DNA of 64,000 bases from Saposhnikovia divaricata (Eukaryota; Streptophyta; Magnoliopsida; Apiales; Apiaceae): positions 207,985,178 to 208,049,177 of the forward strand of contig CM071599.1 in the NCBI GenBank assembly GCA_036435485.1. The letters run 5' to 3'. Each line of letters opens with the position of its first letter. The stretch's first letter is position 1. Positions 1 through 12,029 of this stretch are shown here, piece after piece. Under the pieces are notes generated by a model. That model had not been told where the DNA came from and ran no database searches. It worked only from the letters and a program-made list of their open reading frames with translations. Position numbers and translations under genes: made by a program.

Positions 1-3000
1 TGAGAATTCTAATTTTATATTAAGATTATATAAGTAAAGCGAGTGTATGTAAAAGTCGTCGAAATTCGAAAAATCCTATTTCACTAATCGCCTACATTTT
101 ATGAGAGATCGATAAATACGAAAACTATGTCAAGATCGAGGGATCTATAATTTAGAATACTTGGAAGATTGAAGATTACTTGAGAAAATTTCCTCAATGA
201 AACGTTTCGATTATTAATCACAATACGAGAAGGGTTAAGTAATAAGCTTACTTAGCCTAATAATTAGTTCATGCACAAGCACTATTGATCCATGCAAGCC
301 AACTAGAATCTTTGGCAAGTAACCGAGCTAGTTAGAAAGAAAATTGCTAGTTAGAAGTTTACTATTAAGATGTCATACACTTTGACAAAAACAACTAGCT
401 AGCCTTCATTTTCCAAGCCTAGTATTCCTTCATTTAATCATCAACTTTGACATTGAGTTGGCTGATTTATTGGGCATATATCATACCATTATATGTGATA
501 TATATCATATATATCCTTTGTACATTATACAAAAACTAGTTAGCAAAAACCCTTTCCATTCAAGAAGCTCTCGGCCAGGAAAGTGGAGAAGGAAGCTTGG
601 CTTCAAAAATCCATAACTAATTCATTTCTTGCCAGATGATTGCGTATAACCAGTCAAAACGACCGTCTCATCCTCTAGTTTGTGTACAATTAATCCTAGA
701 GCAAATCATTCACGATCACTACCTCAAAAGTCCATAGTTTCCAACTGAGTTCTGAGTGAAGAGGAATGGAGACAAGCTAGAGAGAAAATTATTATTGCTT
801 GCTAGTTTATGCTTCATAAATTCCCAAAGTAAATCCTAAGCTTCCTCATACTCCTAGTAAGATAAGGTAAATTTTCATCACCATTCTTTGAGTCCTTAAT
901 AGGCTAAGAAATTGGTGAAAGTGACTCAATAGTGATTTCGTAGTAATTCTTCTTGTTCTTGTTTGTTTAAGGATTGCTAAGGCTAGATCAAGCTCCACCA
1001 AGGATTATCAATCATTATAAGAAGTGCTACTAGCTTAAGGAAGGTATAAACATCCCCACTCTTTAAGTTCTAAGAAGTTTTAAGCAAGAAAAACATGGAT
1101 CTAGGTTATGTGCATGATTAAATGGTCATTTTGACATAAGTATGGTATTATGGATTTGTATAACATGAATGAGGTGTAGAGTAAGATATATGAGTATGTT
1201 GGTTGATAAGTATTGGATTTGATTTGGTTATAAAATGGGAATCATAAGGACATAGCCGTTATTATGACAAAATGGGATTAATATACTTATGCAGAACGTT
1301 ACCAGAGGAGAAAATGTGAAACTTGAACACCACTGGTCAGAATCATGTAGATATTAGTTTGTAGTGTATTTGAGAATTTGAATCACCTAAAAACGATTTA
1401 CGGTTTAGGAATTACGCTCAATTTAGTAAAACCGGTTAAAATGAATGAATTGTGCACAACCACTGACTTTTAAGTGATATTCGGACCACTTTTAAAATGA
1501 GAAGAATTATGAAAATTTTATCATAGTTAGTTCTTGCAGTAGAGAGGGCTGTTCAAAAATAATTAAGGCAAAACTCGAATTATCCAATTTTATAAAAATC
1601 TTGAAGTCCAAAATGCGCAGTAGAATTTCCAGCAGAAAAGAGCATTGTTTAAGGACTTGGTTAGGACCTAATGAGAACCCTTGAGTTATGAAAAATTTAC
1701 ATATGGACTTTTATTCAGTGGAAAAAGTATGAGAAAAAGAATTACATAAAAAGAATTATTTGTCGATTTTATAAAAATGTTCGAGCGAAAGCTGCGCGAT
1801 TGAATAACACTTTTAGGGGACGAGTGAAAGAAAATCAAACGAAACCAAAACTCGACCCGAATAAAAGTGGTAATTTTAATTCAGACAAGGAATGATACCA
1901 TGAGTATATAATTACCACGTATATACAAAGAACCCTCTAAGGAAATTAATTTATTATAGGAACGTAGGTTAAATGGTTCGAACACGAAACTAACCCTAGC
2001 GTTTCCTTGTTGATTATAGATCATCACCCTAGCACGTACGCATTCACCTCACCGACTCAGCCATGCAAGTATTCTATATTCAAACTTTAAGTATGCTCAA
2101 AACTGTTGTTTTTGTGATATAAATGCATGCACTGTTTTATATATGTATCTTGCGAGAAAACTTATAAATGCATGCATGATTTTCTGAAAGTACTTGAAAT
2201 GTTTACATGTATATATGTGCATCCCAATGACTTTTATGTATATACATAAGGTGTTGATTAAGGCTCGGGTAGAGCGATTGTACTTTTGGTATAAGTCGGG
2301 AGTCGGAGTATTTTATGTAAAACTCGGTAACCCCGGAGTCGGATATTTTCGATAATCAAATAAATTCGGAATTTAAAATTTATAAATATCGGAATTATTT
2401 ATTTTGAATTATTTAATAAATATGGTTTAAATATTTATTAATTAAATGAATATTCATTTAAATATTCACTTAAGATTAATTGATTAATTATTTAATTAAT
2501 GATTAATTAATTATTTATTTAATAATTAATTATTAGTTAATGATTTATTTAATTAATAATTAATTATGAATTTATTTTTAATATTTAAAAATGATTTAAA
2601 TTTTTTAAATTTTTTACAAATTATTTAAAATCTATTTGGCCTTTTTAAAAATTATTTAAGGCCTTTAAAAATTATTTTAAATATTTTCTGGCCTTCAGAA
2701 AAATATTCAAGGATTCTCAAATATTTTTACAATTAACTATACTTCGTAAATACCACCCCGACGGTTTGTGAACTTATCAAAACTTGAGAACCCAAAGTTT
2801 TGGGAGTACTTAAAAATATTTTCTCCCTTCGCTACAAACTGAAGCGTGATCATTATAGTGACCCTGTCTCAACAAGGAGGGTCAGGTTTAAAAGTTTTTA
2901 AGAAAAACTCCGAATAACTCCCACACTGATTTGAAAAGAATTCCCTGAGTAGATAGAATCAGTTGACGAGGTCAACTTGTGAAATGAATATGCTTCCATG

Positions 3001-4072
3001 TTTTCTTTCGGAAGTGATGATTTGAAAAAGATTTCAAAGCTGGTTTAATGGCTCTGGGACTGGATTGTGTTTAGGTGTAAGAGGTTTGCAGGTAGGCAGG
3101 TCCATCCAGTTATACATATATCGAAGTATAAGAGGCCCGCAGGTAGGCGAGCCCATCAAGATATATGTACAAGTGTAAGAGGCTCGCAGGTAGACGAGTC
3201 CATCATAAGACCCATAGATGGTCGGGCCACGGCCTCCTTAGTAGGTACGTCACCCATCTACTAGTAGCGAAGTATGGTTTTATGCGGTACAATGGTTGAT
3301 CACCTTGTATCGTGGTGCTCCGGTTTAGTCCCCTCTTTCCAATTGGAATTGTGCTGCAACACTGTACTGAAGGCCCAGGTGCGCCAGTACCGATAGTGTT
3401 GTCAGTGTTGAACTCATCCATAAAAGATTTTGAAAACCAGAACGCTCTTGATTTGAAAACTGATTGTTGTAATAACTACTGTTATTAAAAGAGGAATGTT
3501 ACGATATCATCCCGTTTTCCAATGAAATAAAGAAAGTATCTTTACAGTACTATTATTATCTTGCTGGGCAATTATGCTCACACTTGTTTTTCTATATATA
3601 TCACGAACAACAACAGGTAAGCATGGCAAGGACCCATCAGTCTGCCAGGAAGTGCGTGGGAAACGCGCAGCTATTCCGTAGGTTGTTCGGGCCCCGTCTA
3701 CCTCAGGTGAGTGGACTTAGTAGGATAGGCTACCAGCTCAGACTGGTTAGGTTTTTATACAAGTATGACTTGTGTAAGCTTTTGAGAAACAGGAAACTAT
3801 CCCGCCTCTACCATCACCTCAAGTAGCAACTTTTATGGATCTTAAGACTTCTCTAAACAAAATATTTGGGTCTGTAATAATTTAATATTCTGGATTGTAT
3901 GAACACCCTAAGTATCATTTTGCTTTCTCTCTGAGCCTATAACTTGTGATGGATGTTATTGTCTTAGGGGTCATTGCCAACCTAGAATGTGTATGATAGG
4001 TAAAATGATTAATAAACGGGAATGGTAATTGGTAAAATTGGAATCTAGACCGGCGTCTCTAGGGGTGTTACA
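1..4072. mobile_element. Long LTR-like noncoding stretch, right end of a gypsy-type element
   Basis: No coding region is supported here. The stretch ends abruptly at 4072 with GGGTGTTACA, a typical LTR terminus of plant Ty3/gypsy chromoviruses (Tekay/Del type), and at that point cuts the coding sequence of the neighbouring antisense ORF. The interior is AT-rich around 2400-2720 and has three roughly 50-bp tandem repeats near 3074. I infer a solo LTR or one LTR of a larger element whose left end is outside the window. The left terminus and target duplication cannot be seen, so family and length are uncertain. Confidence 0.45.
3074..3222. repeat. Three tandem ~50-bp repeats
   Basis: The block GTGTAAGAGG...GCAGGTAGGC...CCATC occurs at about 3074, 3125 and 3173, with spacing of 51 and 48 bp and moderate divergence. 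Such direct repeats are common inside long plant LTRs. A 65-codon open frame spans them but is repeat-derived. Confidence 0.7.
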
Positions 4073-5580
4073 CGAGACTTATCCACGTAAGAAGTAAGAT
4101 CGTGGGGCAAATCAAAAACTTGAAACACTTGGACGGGAGCGTTAGGCCCGGCAATCCAACGCTGGTGCGGGGAAACCTCAACCCGAACTGAAGTCAAAGG
4201 ATCAACAGGTTGAAAAATAGGAGGATGATTCGTAACCTCGGGAGCAACTGGAGGCTTACAAAGGCTGTCACGACCCCCATCATCACACCTTCTTAGAACA
4301 ATCTTACGAGACGACCCACCCTCACGGTCTCGATTACGCTTTCTCTCACGAAGCTCTGAATCTCCAGCAGCACCAGAACCAACATTTTCAGCTTCAATTC
4401 CTCCCACAACTTCAACATCCGGAACATTCACGGGCTTCGAGACGCCATCACCAACCTTCGCTGAGGAACTTCTTGCAGCCGTTTTAGAGGCAACAGACTG
4501 TTTGGCCAACAACACTAAGGCTCGGTCCATTTCTTCCTTTAGCCCACTGGTAAAAATTGCCTTCAAAGATTCTCCAGCAACTACCAAAATACGAGGAGAC
4601 ACGCTCAGAATCAGTATATATAAATAAATATCAATCAAATGCCAAAGGAAAATACAAAAAATAAATGAATTCTGAGAAATAAAACAAAATTACGATTGTG
4701 TTTCTCCAAAAATTGAGCATTTTTAAGATGAGCATGGGTGTACAGCGAACTCAAACCCTGAAACCGATCTAAAAACTCGTTATCATACTTCTCCATCTTC
4801 GTCAATTTATCCAGAGTATCCTTGGCAATTTTTCCACAAGGTTTAATGAATTCTAAATCAGGACCATAAAAATACAACCGCTTTCCGTGATATCCAGAGT
4901 TTGATGACTTCACATCAACAAGTTTTGACCGACCCGACCTCTTATCGAAATAAACTTAACCACTAGAATGTTTTATCCCATAAATGGAAAAGAATAGTCT
5001 CAACGTGGGAATGCGATTTACTTCGGCACAGCGAGCAATGAAACCGCTCACCTGGGCTACTGAATTAGGGGCTAATTGCGTAACTCCACAGCCTAAGGCT
5101 TCATAGATCGCTAAGTGGAAAGGGTGCATTGGAAGACGCAACCCATATTCAAAGTAAATAAGAGGAATCCCGTGCATCCCATACTCCGGCATCAGCCAAA
5201 CTGGATCGTCAATTTTAGGGACCTCACAACACCAACCACCATCTAAATTCACCCAAGAATCTAAAAGGTCGCAATTTACAAGACTCTTAGCATAAATACT
5301 CGTATAGGTTAGGCTGGGTTTATCAGCAAACTCTACCAAACCCACCTCTCTCGCTAGGCGAACAATTTCGTTTCTGGAAGCCAAAGTTCTGGGATTTAAA
5401 GATACGGGTTTGGGACAAACTTCCTCCCCACTATCATCTAAAAAACCTAGAGACTGATCTAGGAATCTCCAAATGATCTAGGTTATAAAGAGACTCTAGA
5501 GACTCCTCCTTAACTGGGAGGTTACCAGGATCACCGGAATCAAAAAGACGAGAGGAAGAAGAAGAGAAAGATTCCGACAT
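4073..5580 (-). pseudogene. Antisense Tat-type ORF, putative plant transposon protein (PF04195-like), broken
   Basis: The gene reads leftward from an ATG at 5580 (MSESFSSSSSR). The central part (5384-4914) has the pattern of the 'putative gypsy-type transposon' family, with a YGLRLPMHPF motif followed by QLAPNSVAQVSGFIARC. This matches the family and position seen again at 21251-22085. A likely intron follows the motif HNR (donor GTAATT near 4695, acceptor TTGGTAG near 4583). The last part is rich in charged residues. Lesions: a one-base shift near 5440, an in-frame TAA at 4956-4958, and loss of the C-terminus at 4072 where an LTR inserted. It lies just inside a 3' LTR and antisense to it, the place where Tat-lineage elements carry an extra ORF. 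Its function is unknown. Confidence 0.7.
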
Positions 5581-5807
5581 AATCAAAACAGAAAATTACC
5601 CACGCCCAATCAGAACAGAAAAAGAAAGCAAAGATGAATGCAAAAAAGACCAGTAATTGAGACGCTAAATCTTAAAGTAAATAATAAAAAACTAAAACTC
5701 ATACCTCTTGAGACGGGAAAGAACGCCTAAAAGGTCCTTAAGTGCAAATCTCGAAAGTCGAACTGTCACTCCCAAAAATAAACTGCAAACAAATTGAAAA
5801 ACACGGA

Positions 5808-5815
5808 TATATATA
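5808..5815 (-). promoter_or_regulatory. TATA box of the antisense ORF
   Basis: On the minus strand CTATATATATCC lies about 230 bp upstream of the ATG at 5580. A possible 3' splice site (TTTGTTTGCAG) between them suggests a 5'UTR intron. Placement agrees with a separate promoter for the antisense gene; no start site can be proven. Confidence 0.4.
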
Positions 5816-6020
5816 GACACAACCCCGCACGTGCAACAACATAAAAATAGAAAGAAAAAGACAAGTACGCGTCACACAAAAACTTTTTTTTTGTCATAAA
5901 CAAAAATATAATCTTTCGAACAATATGGTAACAATATTAAAAACAAACAATAAAATCATTAAATCCTCTCCAATAAAATCAAAAATTATATGAAGTAAAT
6001 TTAAAGATATTGCTAAAAAC

Positions 6021-6349
6021 TAGGAGGGGGACAAATGTTGGGCCAAGAATATTAGCTAGAATATTATGCATAATGATAGTTGGTAATTAGGCCCAGTTAG
6101 GCTTAGTGTGTAGATAGGCCCAAATGTATTCGCCTCCCTCATAGGGCCTTCAAGCCCAAAACTTGTAAATAGATGATAACCCATTCTCCAACTAAGGTTA
6201 GTTAGGAAAGGGGGATCCACATAGGATCCCCTATAAATACTCTTGTACCACCTTAATTGGAAAGGGATGCAACTTGATGAAAAGAGAGAACCTCTAAAGG
6301 GTTACGAAATAAATAAAATACCTAACTCTTACTCTATATACTTATTGTT
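6021..6349 (+). mobile_element. Polypurine tract and 3' LTR of a Tat-like gypsy element
   Basis: A polypurine tract TAGGAGGGGGACAAA (6021-6035) is followed at 6036 by TGTTGGGCCAAG, the expected start of an LTR. A TATA box (TATAAATA) lies at 6232-6239. The LTR reads rightward, so the ORF at 4073-5580 is antisense to it. The LTR is interrupted at 6350 by a LINE-like insertion and continues for a short distance after 7222. Its own end is not clear because host-like sequence starts near 7258. Confidence 0.6.
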
Positions 6350-7203
6350 TTTTTTTTGACGAAATGCAGGAGATTATATTAATAAATCAAACCAATTCAA
6401 CATAAAACAGTGGGATAAACCCCCGACTGTCGATACGACGAGGTTGAAAAACAAATAAATTGTTTTCTCATCGTTTAACAAAATGAACTTAAAAGTTCTT
6501 GAATCTAAAAATGAATTCGAAGACATCCGAAGCGATCCAAACTGTGCCAACATCCCTGAAAGCAGCGGTGTTACAATTGACCACGTCACGTAAGATCCGT
6601 TGATACCCCAGTGTTCAGAAACCTCAGTTGGAATTCCACTCCAGCTATCTACATGCCGGATACCAGCTACAGACATGTCGAAAATGGGAATCCCCCAAGG
6701 ATGAGCAATACCCCAGCTATCTACATGCTGGATAACAGCTATAGACATGCCGAAAGTAAAAACCCCCAACAGATGATGAACAATCTTTGGTTGTGAGTGG
6801 TGAGCTTTTGCAAAAATCGTCAGCTTCCCAGCTTCGATGCGGACATTCCAGATCCCCCAAAACATCAGCAAAATCATTCTTAGCAGATCTGATCTGTTGC
6901 AGATCATAACACAAACCAAGCAAATCAAACCAACTCTCACAAGGAGAGAAAAACAAACTCTCACAAGGGGAGAGAAATAAACCCAATTAATGGGTAAGCA
7001 AACCAAATACTCACAATCTACACAAAAGGAGAATGATTATTGAAAGAAAACAAAAAACTGGTCAAGAAAAGGGCCTCCGGTCTGTGGATAAACCACCGCC
7101 GGAGGAGCAGAGGTTGAAGACGACGACGAAGGGGGAGAAAAGTTTGAGAGAAAAACTTTTCTTTTATTTTGCTACTACTTTTTTTAGTGAAGTGTTACTT
7201 TGC
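6350..7203 (-). mobile_element. Non-autonomous LINE-like element with 18-bp target duplication
   Basis: The element is bounded by perfect 18-bp direct repeats, CTCTATATACTTATTGTT at 6332-6349 and 7204-7221. It reads leftward and ends in a poly(A) tail, seen as T residues from 6348 to 6357, after the sequence TTCGTC. Its 5' part (right side) is pyrimidine-rich like a LINE 5'UTR. Only shadow open frames occur, with no endonuclease or reverse transcriptase. The same type of 3' terminus (G-A-C then A-tract) occurs at 11202 and at 40337, suggesting a family of short elements moved by LINE enzymes. Confidence 0.75.
6641..6784. repeat. Two tandem 72-bp repeats inside the LINE-like element
   Basis: CCAGCTATCTACATG starts at 6641 and again at 6713. 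Both copies continue with GGATA-CAGCTA-AGACATG-CGAAA. They are about 80 percent identical by eye. Confidence 0.75.
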
Positions 7204-7257
7204 CTCTATATACTTATTGTTAATTAATTAGATAGCTTGAAGATATTTCATAGCCCA

Positions 7258-7590
7258 TCAATCTTATTCAAGGGAGGATTTGTATGTTATTGAATGATAA
7301 CTTAAACCAACCCAATTGTACTTAGTTGTGTCTTTAGGGTTTGGTTACTGGTTTACTTTTCTGTTAGTCCTTAATATATGTAAATATTGTCTTGTGGTTA
7401 ACTTTACCATGAAGAATATGTTACTGGGGTCAAATTTTTTGTGGAAAAATGCAATGATCCAACCTTGTTATTGCAGCAATTCACCTTGGCATCGATTTCT
7501 GGAACGTCTGGAACAGCAACGGAGAAAAATGACATCAAGTAAGTTTTGTTTAATTTTATTTCTTTTGTTAAATTGATCTGAATTTTGTTT
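7258..7590 (+). pseudogene. Copied 5' fragment of the HMG-box-like gene at 37 kb
   Basis: From ATCTTATTCAAGG onward this segment matches 37235-37560 and 37706-38040 closely. It includes the 5'UTR intron, its acceptor (GTTATTGCAG) and the first coding exon with the same donor (ATCAA|GTAAG). The start codon is lost: the ATG of the 37470 copy is TTG here (ACCTTGGCATCG). No later exons follow, so it is a dead fragment. The 37706 copy shares the ATG loss, suggesting this fragment derives from that unit. Confidence 0.75.
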
Positions 7591-8049
7591 AATTTCTGTT
7601 ATCGGCCGGTATCATTAATTGATTATTTGCGAATAGGAATAATAGATCGAGAGATTTATTCACTAGAGGCATACATACGATTAGCGGAATTGAATTTTAG
7701 TGCGAGACCATAATTGGATTTCCGGGAGCGTTAATGCTTGAGAGAGATTAACACATGCTCTAATTATTTAAATCCGTTAAATTACTACATCCATATAATT
7801 TGTGTCGGTGTAAACATGGTGAACCCGGTCGCCCTAGACTTTTAGTTAATCGACTTTAAAACACAGTTATTTGCATTATTTAGTTATATAACATCTGCAA
7901 GCTGGTCAAGTCCAGCAACTCTTGCCACTATCAACAAATGCTTCTCCGCTTGCCAAGAAAAAAGGGTGTAAAAACATTTATAATTTTGTTCGCCATTACA
8001 AGATGCAAATAATGAGAACGTTATAATTTATATAAAAATCTTGTAATAT
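7591..8049. other. Intergenic stretch, no gene seen
   Basis: Moderately AT-rich sequence without convincing coding potential. Parts of it (7640-7750) resemble retrotransposon leader sequence but no ends or duplications are visible. Confidence 0.4.
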
Positions 8050-8243
8050 ATTTATGATTTTTTCGTTCGGTTTTATAATCGAAACCGAACCGTTAAAAAC
8101 CAAACCGAGTTTTTTAAAACCGAAACCGATGGTTTGGTTAGGGTTGCGGTTTTCAATTTTTAAAACCGAAGACATGTGGTTTCGGTTTCGGTTTCGGTTT
8201 CGGGACAAAACCGCCCCGAACCGAACCGTGCTCTCCCCTAGTT
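8050..8243. mobile_element. Foldback GGTTTCGG/AACCGAAA MITE remnant (hAT type?)
   Basis: The left half is rich in ATCGAAACCGAACC and the right half in (GGTTTC)n, so the sequence can fold on itself. It ends with CCGAACCGTGCTCTCCCCTAG, resembling termini of plant hAT-like foldback elements. No matching left terminus or 8-bp duplication was found, so it appears truncated. Open frames on both strands are products of the repeat. Confidence 0.5.
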
Positions 8244-8449
8244 GTAATATAGCATCTAAGATAAAAATATCATTATAATGGATGACAGTCATTCTAAGAA
8301 AAAAGAATTTGAAAAAAATAAATGATAGTCATAAAGAGTTAACATAAGAAAATTGTCAAACAACCTTTTTCTTTTGATTTAGTATGTAAGTGAATAATCA
8401 AATCAATGACAATGACGTACGACAAATCAAAATTAGGTTATAAAAGATA

Positions 8450-9991
8450 CTAGCTTATAACCCGTGCAATGCACGGATTTTTTCTATTATGTTATAAATT
8501 TTATTTAATATTTCAATTATATTTTTATATGATCATTATTTTTAATAATTTTTTTAATTTCAATTTGATATAATTTAATATTCTCATGTTTACGGATTAT
8601 ACTAATGTTTTCTTATTATAAACAACGTATATGATTTTTAATATATTTTTATTATTAATTGAAAAATATGGTGTGATATTTTCGGGTATATATTAATGAT
8701 TTTAAGATTTGTTGTAAATTAAAAAGGTAGCGTGTTTTAATTTGAAAGAAAATATTACTGATCGAAAGATATGATACGATTGATCTTTTTATGTATTTAT
8801 AAAAGGTAATATCTTCCACTAAAAGTAAATGTGAAAACGACAATCGACTAATTATCATTAATTATATTATGTTATTATTTATTTTAGGTGTTATATTTTT
8901 CTTGAAAATTATGGTGTGATATTTTTGGTTATATATTAGTGATTGTAAGATTTGTTTTAAATTAAAAAGGTAACGTGTTTTAATTCGAAAGGAAATATTA
9001 ATGATCGAAAGATATGATACGATTAATGTTTTTAGGTGTTTATAAAAGGTAATATCTTCAACTAAAAGTAAATGTGAAAAAGGCAATCGACTAATTACCA
9101 TTAATTTTATTATGTTATTATTTATTTTAGGTGTTATATTTGATTTATCTTTTTAGGTGTTTATAAAAGGTAATATCTTTAATTAACTAAAAGTAAATGT
9201 GAAAAAGACAATCGACTAATTACCATTAATTATATTTTGTTATTATTTATTTTAGGTGTTATATTTTTCTTGAAAATTATGGTGTGATATTTTCGAGTAT
9301 ATAATAATGATTGTAAGACTTGTTTTAAATTAAAAAGGTAACGTGTTTTAATTCGAAAGGGAATATTAATGATCGACAGATATGATACGATTAATGTTTT
9401 AGGTGTTTATAAAAGGTAATATCTTCAATTAAAAGTAAATGTGAAAAAGGCAATCGACTAATTACCATTAATTTTATTATGTTATTATTTATTTTAAGTG
9501 TTATATTTGATTTATCTTTTTAGGTGTTTATAAAAGGTAATATCTTTAATTAACTAAAAGTAAATGTGAAAAAGACAATCGACTAATTACCATTAATTAT
9601 ATTATGTTATTATTTATTTTAGGTGTTATATTTTTCTTGAAAATTATGGTGTGATATTTTCAAGTATATAATAAGGATTGTAAGACTTGTTTTAAATTAA
9701 AAAGGTAACGTGTTTTAATTCGAAAGGAAATATTAATGATAGGAAGATATGATACGATTGATGTTTTTAGGTGTTTATAAACGGTAATATCTTCAACTAA
9801 AAGTAAATATGAAAAAGTTAATCGACTAATTACCATTACTTACGTATTTTCAACTAAAAGTAAATGTGAAAAAGACATTAATCGACTAATTATAATTTAT
9901 TATATTATACTATTATAAGATGGAGATAATACAAAAACATAATACAATCATTATACTTACACTTAAATCGGCTTCAATATATTAATATAGA
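8450..9991 (-). mobile_element. Non-autonomous Helitron
   Basis: The minus strand starts with TCTATATTAATATATTGAAG at 9991 and ends with a hairpin CCGTGCATTGCACGG (8461-8475) followed by CTAG at 8450-8453. The base before TC is A and the base after CTAG is T, as expected for Helitron insertion between A and T. No Rep/helicase ORF is present. The body is AT-rich and made mostly of tandem repeats. Confidence 0.8.
8660..9900. repeat. Helitron-internal tandem repeats, 243- and 368-bp units
   Basis: The marker GGTGTGATATTT occurs at 8670, 8913, 9281 and 9649, giving one interval of 243 bp and two of 368 bp. The 368-bp unit is the 243-bp unit plus a 125-bp partial duplication. Copies are about 90 percent identical by eye. 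Confidence 0.8.
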
Positions 9992-11100
9992 TATGGTGTG
10001 GAAAAAGAAAAGAAAAGCGGAAGAAGCTTTTGTATTGATTTGATGGAGCTTGGGTATTGACAGAGAGAACATCAAGTCACACAAATTAGGTTTAAAAGAA
10101 AAGAGTTCTATGTTAGGACTTAGGAATTATGCTTTTACTTTGAAGTTGATTAAAAATCTTAACGCACTTGATTTATTTTACATTTGAAATTAATTGAAAA
10201 TTTAATAAATAGGATAACTAATTAATTGAAAATTTAATAAATAGGATAACCAAATCGAAAACCAAAACTTTTAAAACTTTCAATGTTTATGATCGTAAGA
10301 TTAGTTTTAAATCAAAAAGGTAACGTGTTTTAATTAGAAAATAATATTAATGATTGGAAGATATGGTATGATTGATATTATTAGGTGTTTATAAAAAAGG
10401 CAATCGGTTAATTATCATTAATTATATTATGTTATTATTTATTTTAATAAATAGGATAACCAAACCGAAAACCAAAAGTTTTAAGTTAACTGTATTAGTA
10501 ATGGTGTAAATATAAAATACTGTTGTGTCTTTAGAACTATAGCCAATAACGGATTAAAATTGATTTATTTTATATTTAAAATTAATTAAAAATTAAATTA
10601 ACCAAACCGAAAACCAAAATAAATAGGATAACCAAACCGAAAACCAAAACTTTCAATGTTTCGGCTTTAATATAATAGTATAGTATTGTTTATGTTATCT
10701 AAAATACTAATTATATAATTTCCGGTTTTCGATCACATTTAGGTTCAGATCAATCAAATTCAATATAATTTTGGATTTTTGTACAACGAATTTTTGTTAA
10801 AAAATACTATTGTACTTTTGTGCAATGTTACACGAGAAAGATTAATGCTATCAATAAAAAAAATGTAAATATAAACATTATTATAAATTGATTCATATAA
10901 TTTTTTAAAAAATTATAAAATTAATTTATGAAAATTTATTATTATAAAAATAATTATAAAAATTATCAATTCTATTCCAGTCCAACTTCTTATCTCCGCA
11001 AATAGTTTCCTTCCGGGCTGCTTGCTTCTCTAGTAATGCACATATCAAATTGAGGTGAATGACAAAAATATCCATTTTTTAGGTAACAGTAAAAAAAATA
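9992..11100. other. AT-rich stretch with degenerate Helitron 5' end
   Basis: No gene is seen. 10280-10450 is a further diverged copy of the Helitron repeat. On the minus strand, CTATACTATTATATTAAAGC at about 10682 leftward is a Helitron 5' terminus in which the expected TC is not intact. Repeats of AACCAAACCGAAAACC lie between. Probably an older Helitron of the same family next to the one at 8450-9991. Confidence 0.5.
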
Positions 11101-11138
11101 TCCATTTTCAAAATTTTTGACAAAAATACCAAGCGGGA

Positions 11139-11191
11139 TACGCATTTATCAAATGGGTATCTGGGATACGCTTTTGGCAAATGCGTATCTT
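11139..11191. repeat. Palindromic CAAATGCGTATC repeats, locus 1
   Basis: Two near-perfect palindromes, 11139-11163 and 11167-11191, have arms GATACGCATTTG / CAAATGCGTATC with one mismatch each. The same family occurs at 36632-36753 with related flanking sequence in the opposite orientation. Confidence 0.75.
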
Positions 11192-11201
11192 ATATAAATT
11201 C

Positions 11202-11382
11202 TTTTTTTTTTGTCAAAGAATATACATTCTCGTATATGAATTGTACCGAAATACAATACCGGCGAAACCGGAGAAAGGGATTTAGTTTCTTTCATTCGAA
11301 AAAGTTTATTATCTAACCGAAAGGCACGCATGTTGCCCCCGGACGTTTAGACAATAGAACCTTTAAGTCCGAAGAAACCACC
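11202..11382 (-). mobile_element. 3' tail of a LINE/SINE-like element, split by the Tat insertion
   Basis: Reads leftward. A poly(A) tail (T residues 11202-11211) follows the sequence TTTGAC. The segment matches 40190-40348 in the opposite orientation, sharing GTTCTATTGTCTAAACG and CTTTCGGTTAGAT. It resumes at 34138 on the other side of the gypsy element, where the shared AACGAGGCCC block occurs. Confidence 0.75.
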
Positions 11383-11879
11383 TGTTGTGGAATAAAAACT
11401 AGTTTACGATTTGTAATTAATGCTAGGGTGGTTGAGTTTCGAGCTTTAACGGCTGTTCTTGTGTTCGTGGCTGAATCTGCCTTCACAAGATGCCTACGTA
11501 CTTTGATGAATATCAATGATCAAGCCAAAAATGTCGTTCTGAGATGAGGGGTCTGGCCCTTTAAATAGGCTGCAGGAGCCTTAGAATTATGGTAGGAGTC
11601 AGAGACTTGGTAGAAAAGTCTTTGAGGAAAGTTCTAGATCTATTCCTTGTAGGAATCAGTTTCCATATTGAATTGGATGCCTTGATGGATAAGTCTGGTG
11701 GAAATAATAGCCTTATCCAACTCTTATTGCTGAGCTGTTTATTTCCCCCAATATTAATTACGAAATTAATATTATAATTGGGGTTTTGGGCCCAGCTGGT
11801 GGGCCCCACGTTGGACCATTCTTGGCCTAATTAATGCCACATTAAATGTGTCTTTAGGGCTTATTTTCAGCCCATATCA
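11383..11879 (-). repeat. 3' LTR of the Tat element
   Basis: On the minus strand it starts TGATATGGGC and ends TTCCACAACA. It is 497 bp, the same length as the copy at 33641-34137. A polypurine tract (GTTGGGGGGCAAA on the minus strand, 11880-11892) abuts it. Confidence 0.93.
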
Positions 11880-12029
11880 TTTGCCCCCCAACTTCTAGGA
11901 AAATTGATCAGGTTTTCCTTGAAGTTCTACTTGTCTAATTCGAGACTCGGGTCAGGGTTTATCTTTGATATCGTTTTGATGTAAAGCGTGGAGCGACCGA
12001 CGCGTTTACAATGATGTTAGATTGTGCCA

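Noticed and set aside
6374..7006. 210-codon minus-strand frame in the LINE-like insertion
   Set aside because: No match to a known LINE protein; it runs through a 72-bp duplication and 3'UTR-like sequence.
8655..9101. Two similar small minus-strand frames
   Set aside because: They are the same frame in two copies of the Helitron tandem repeat, AT-rich and without coding pattern.
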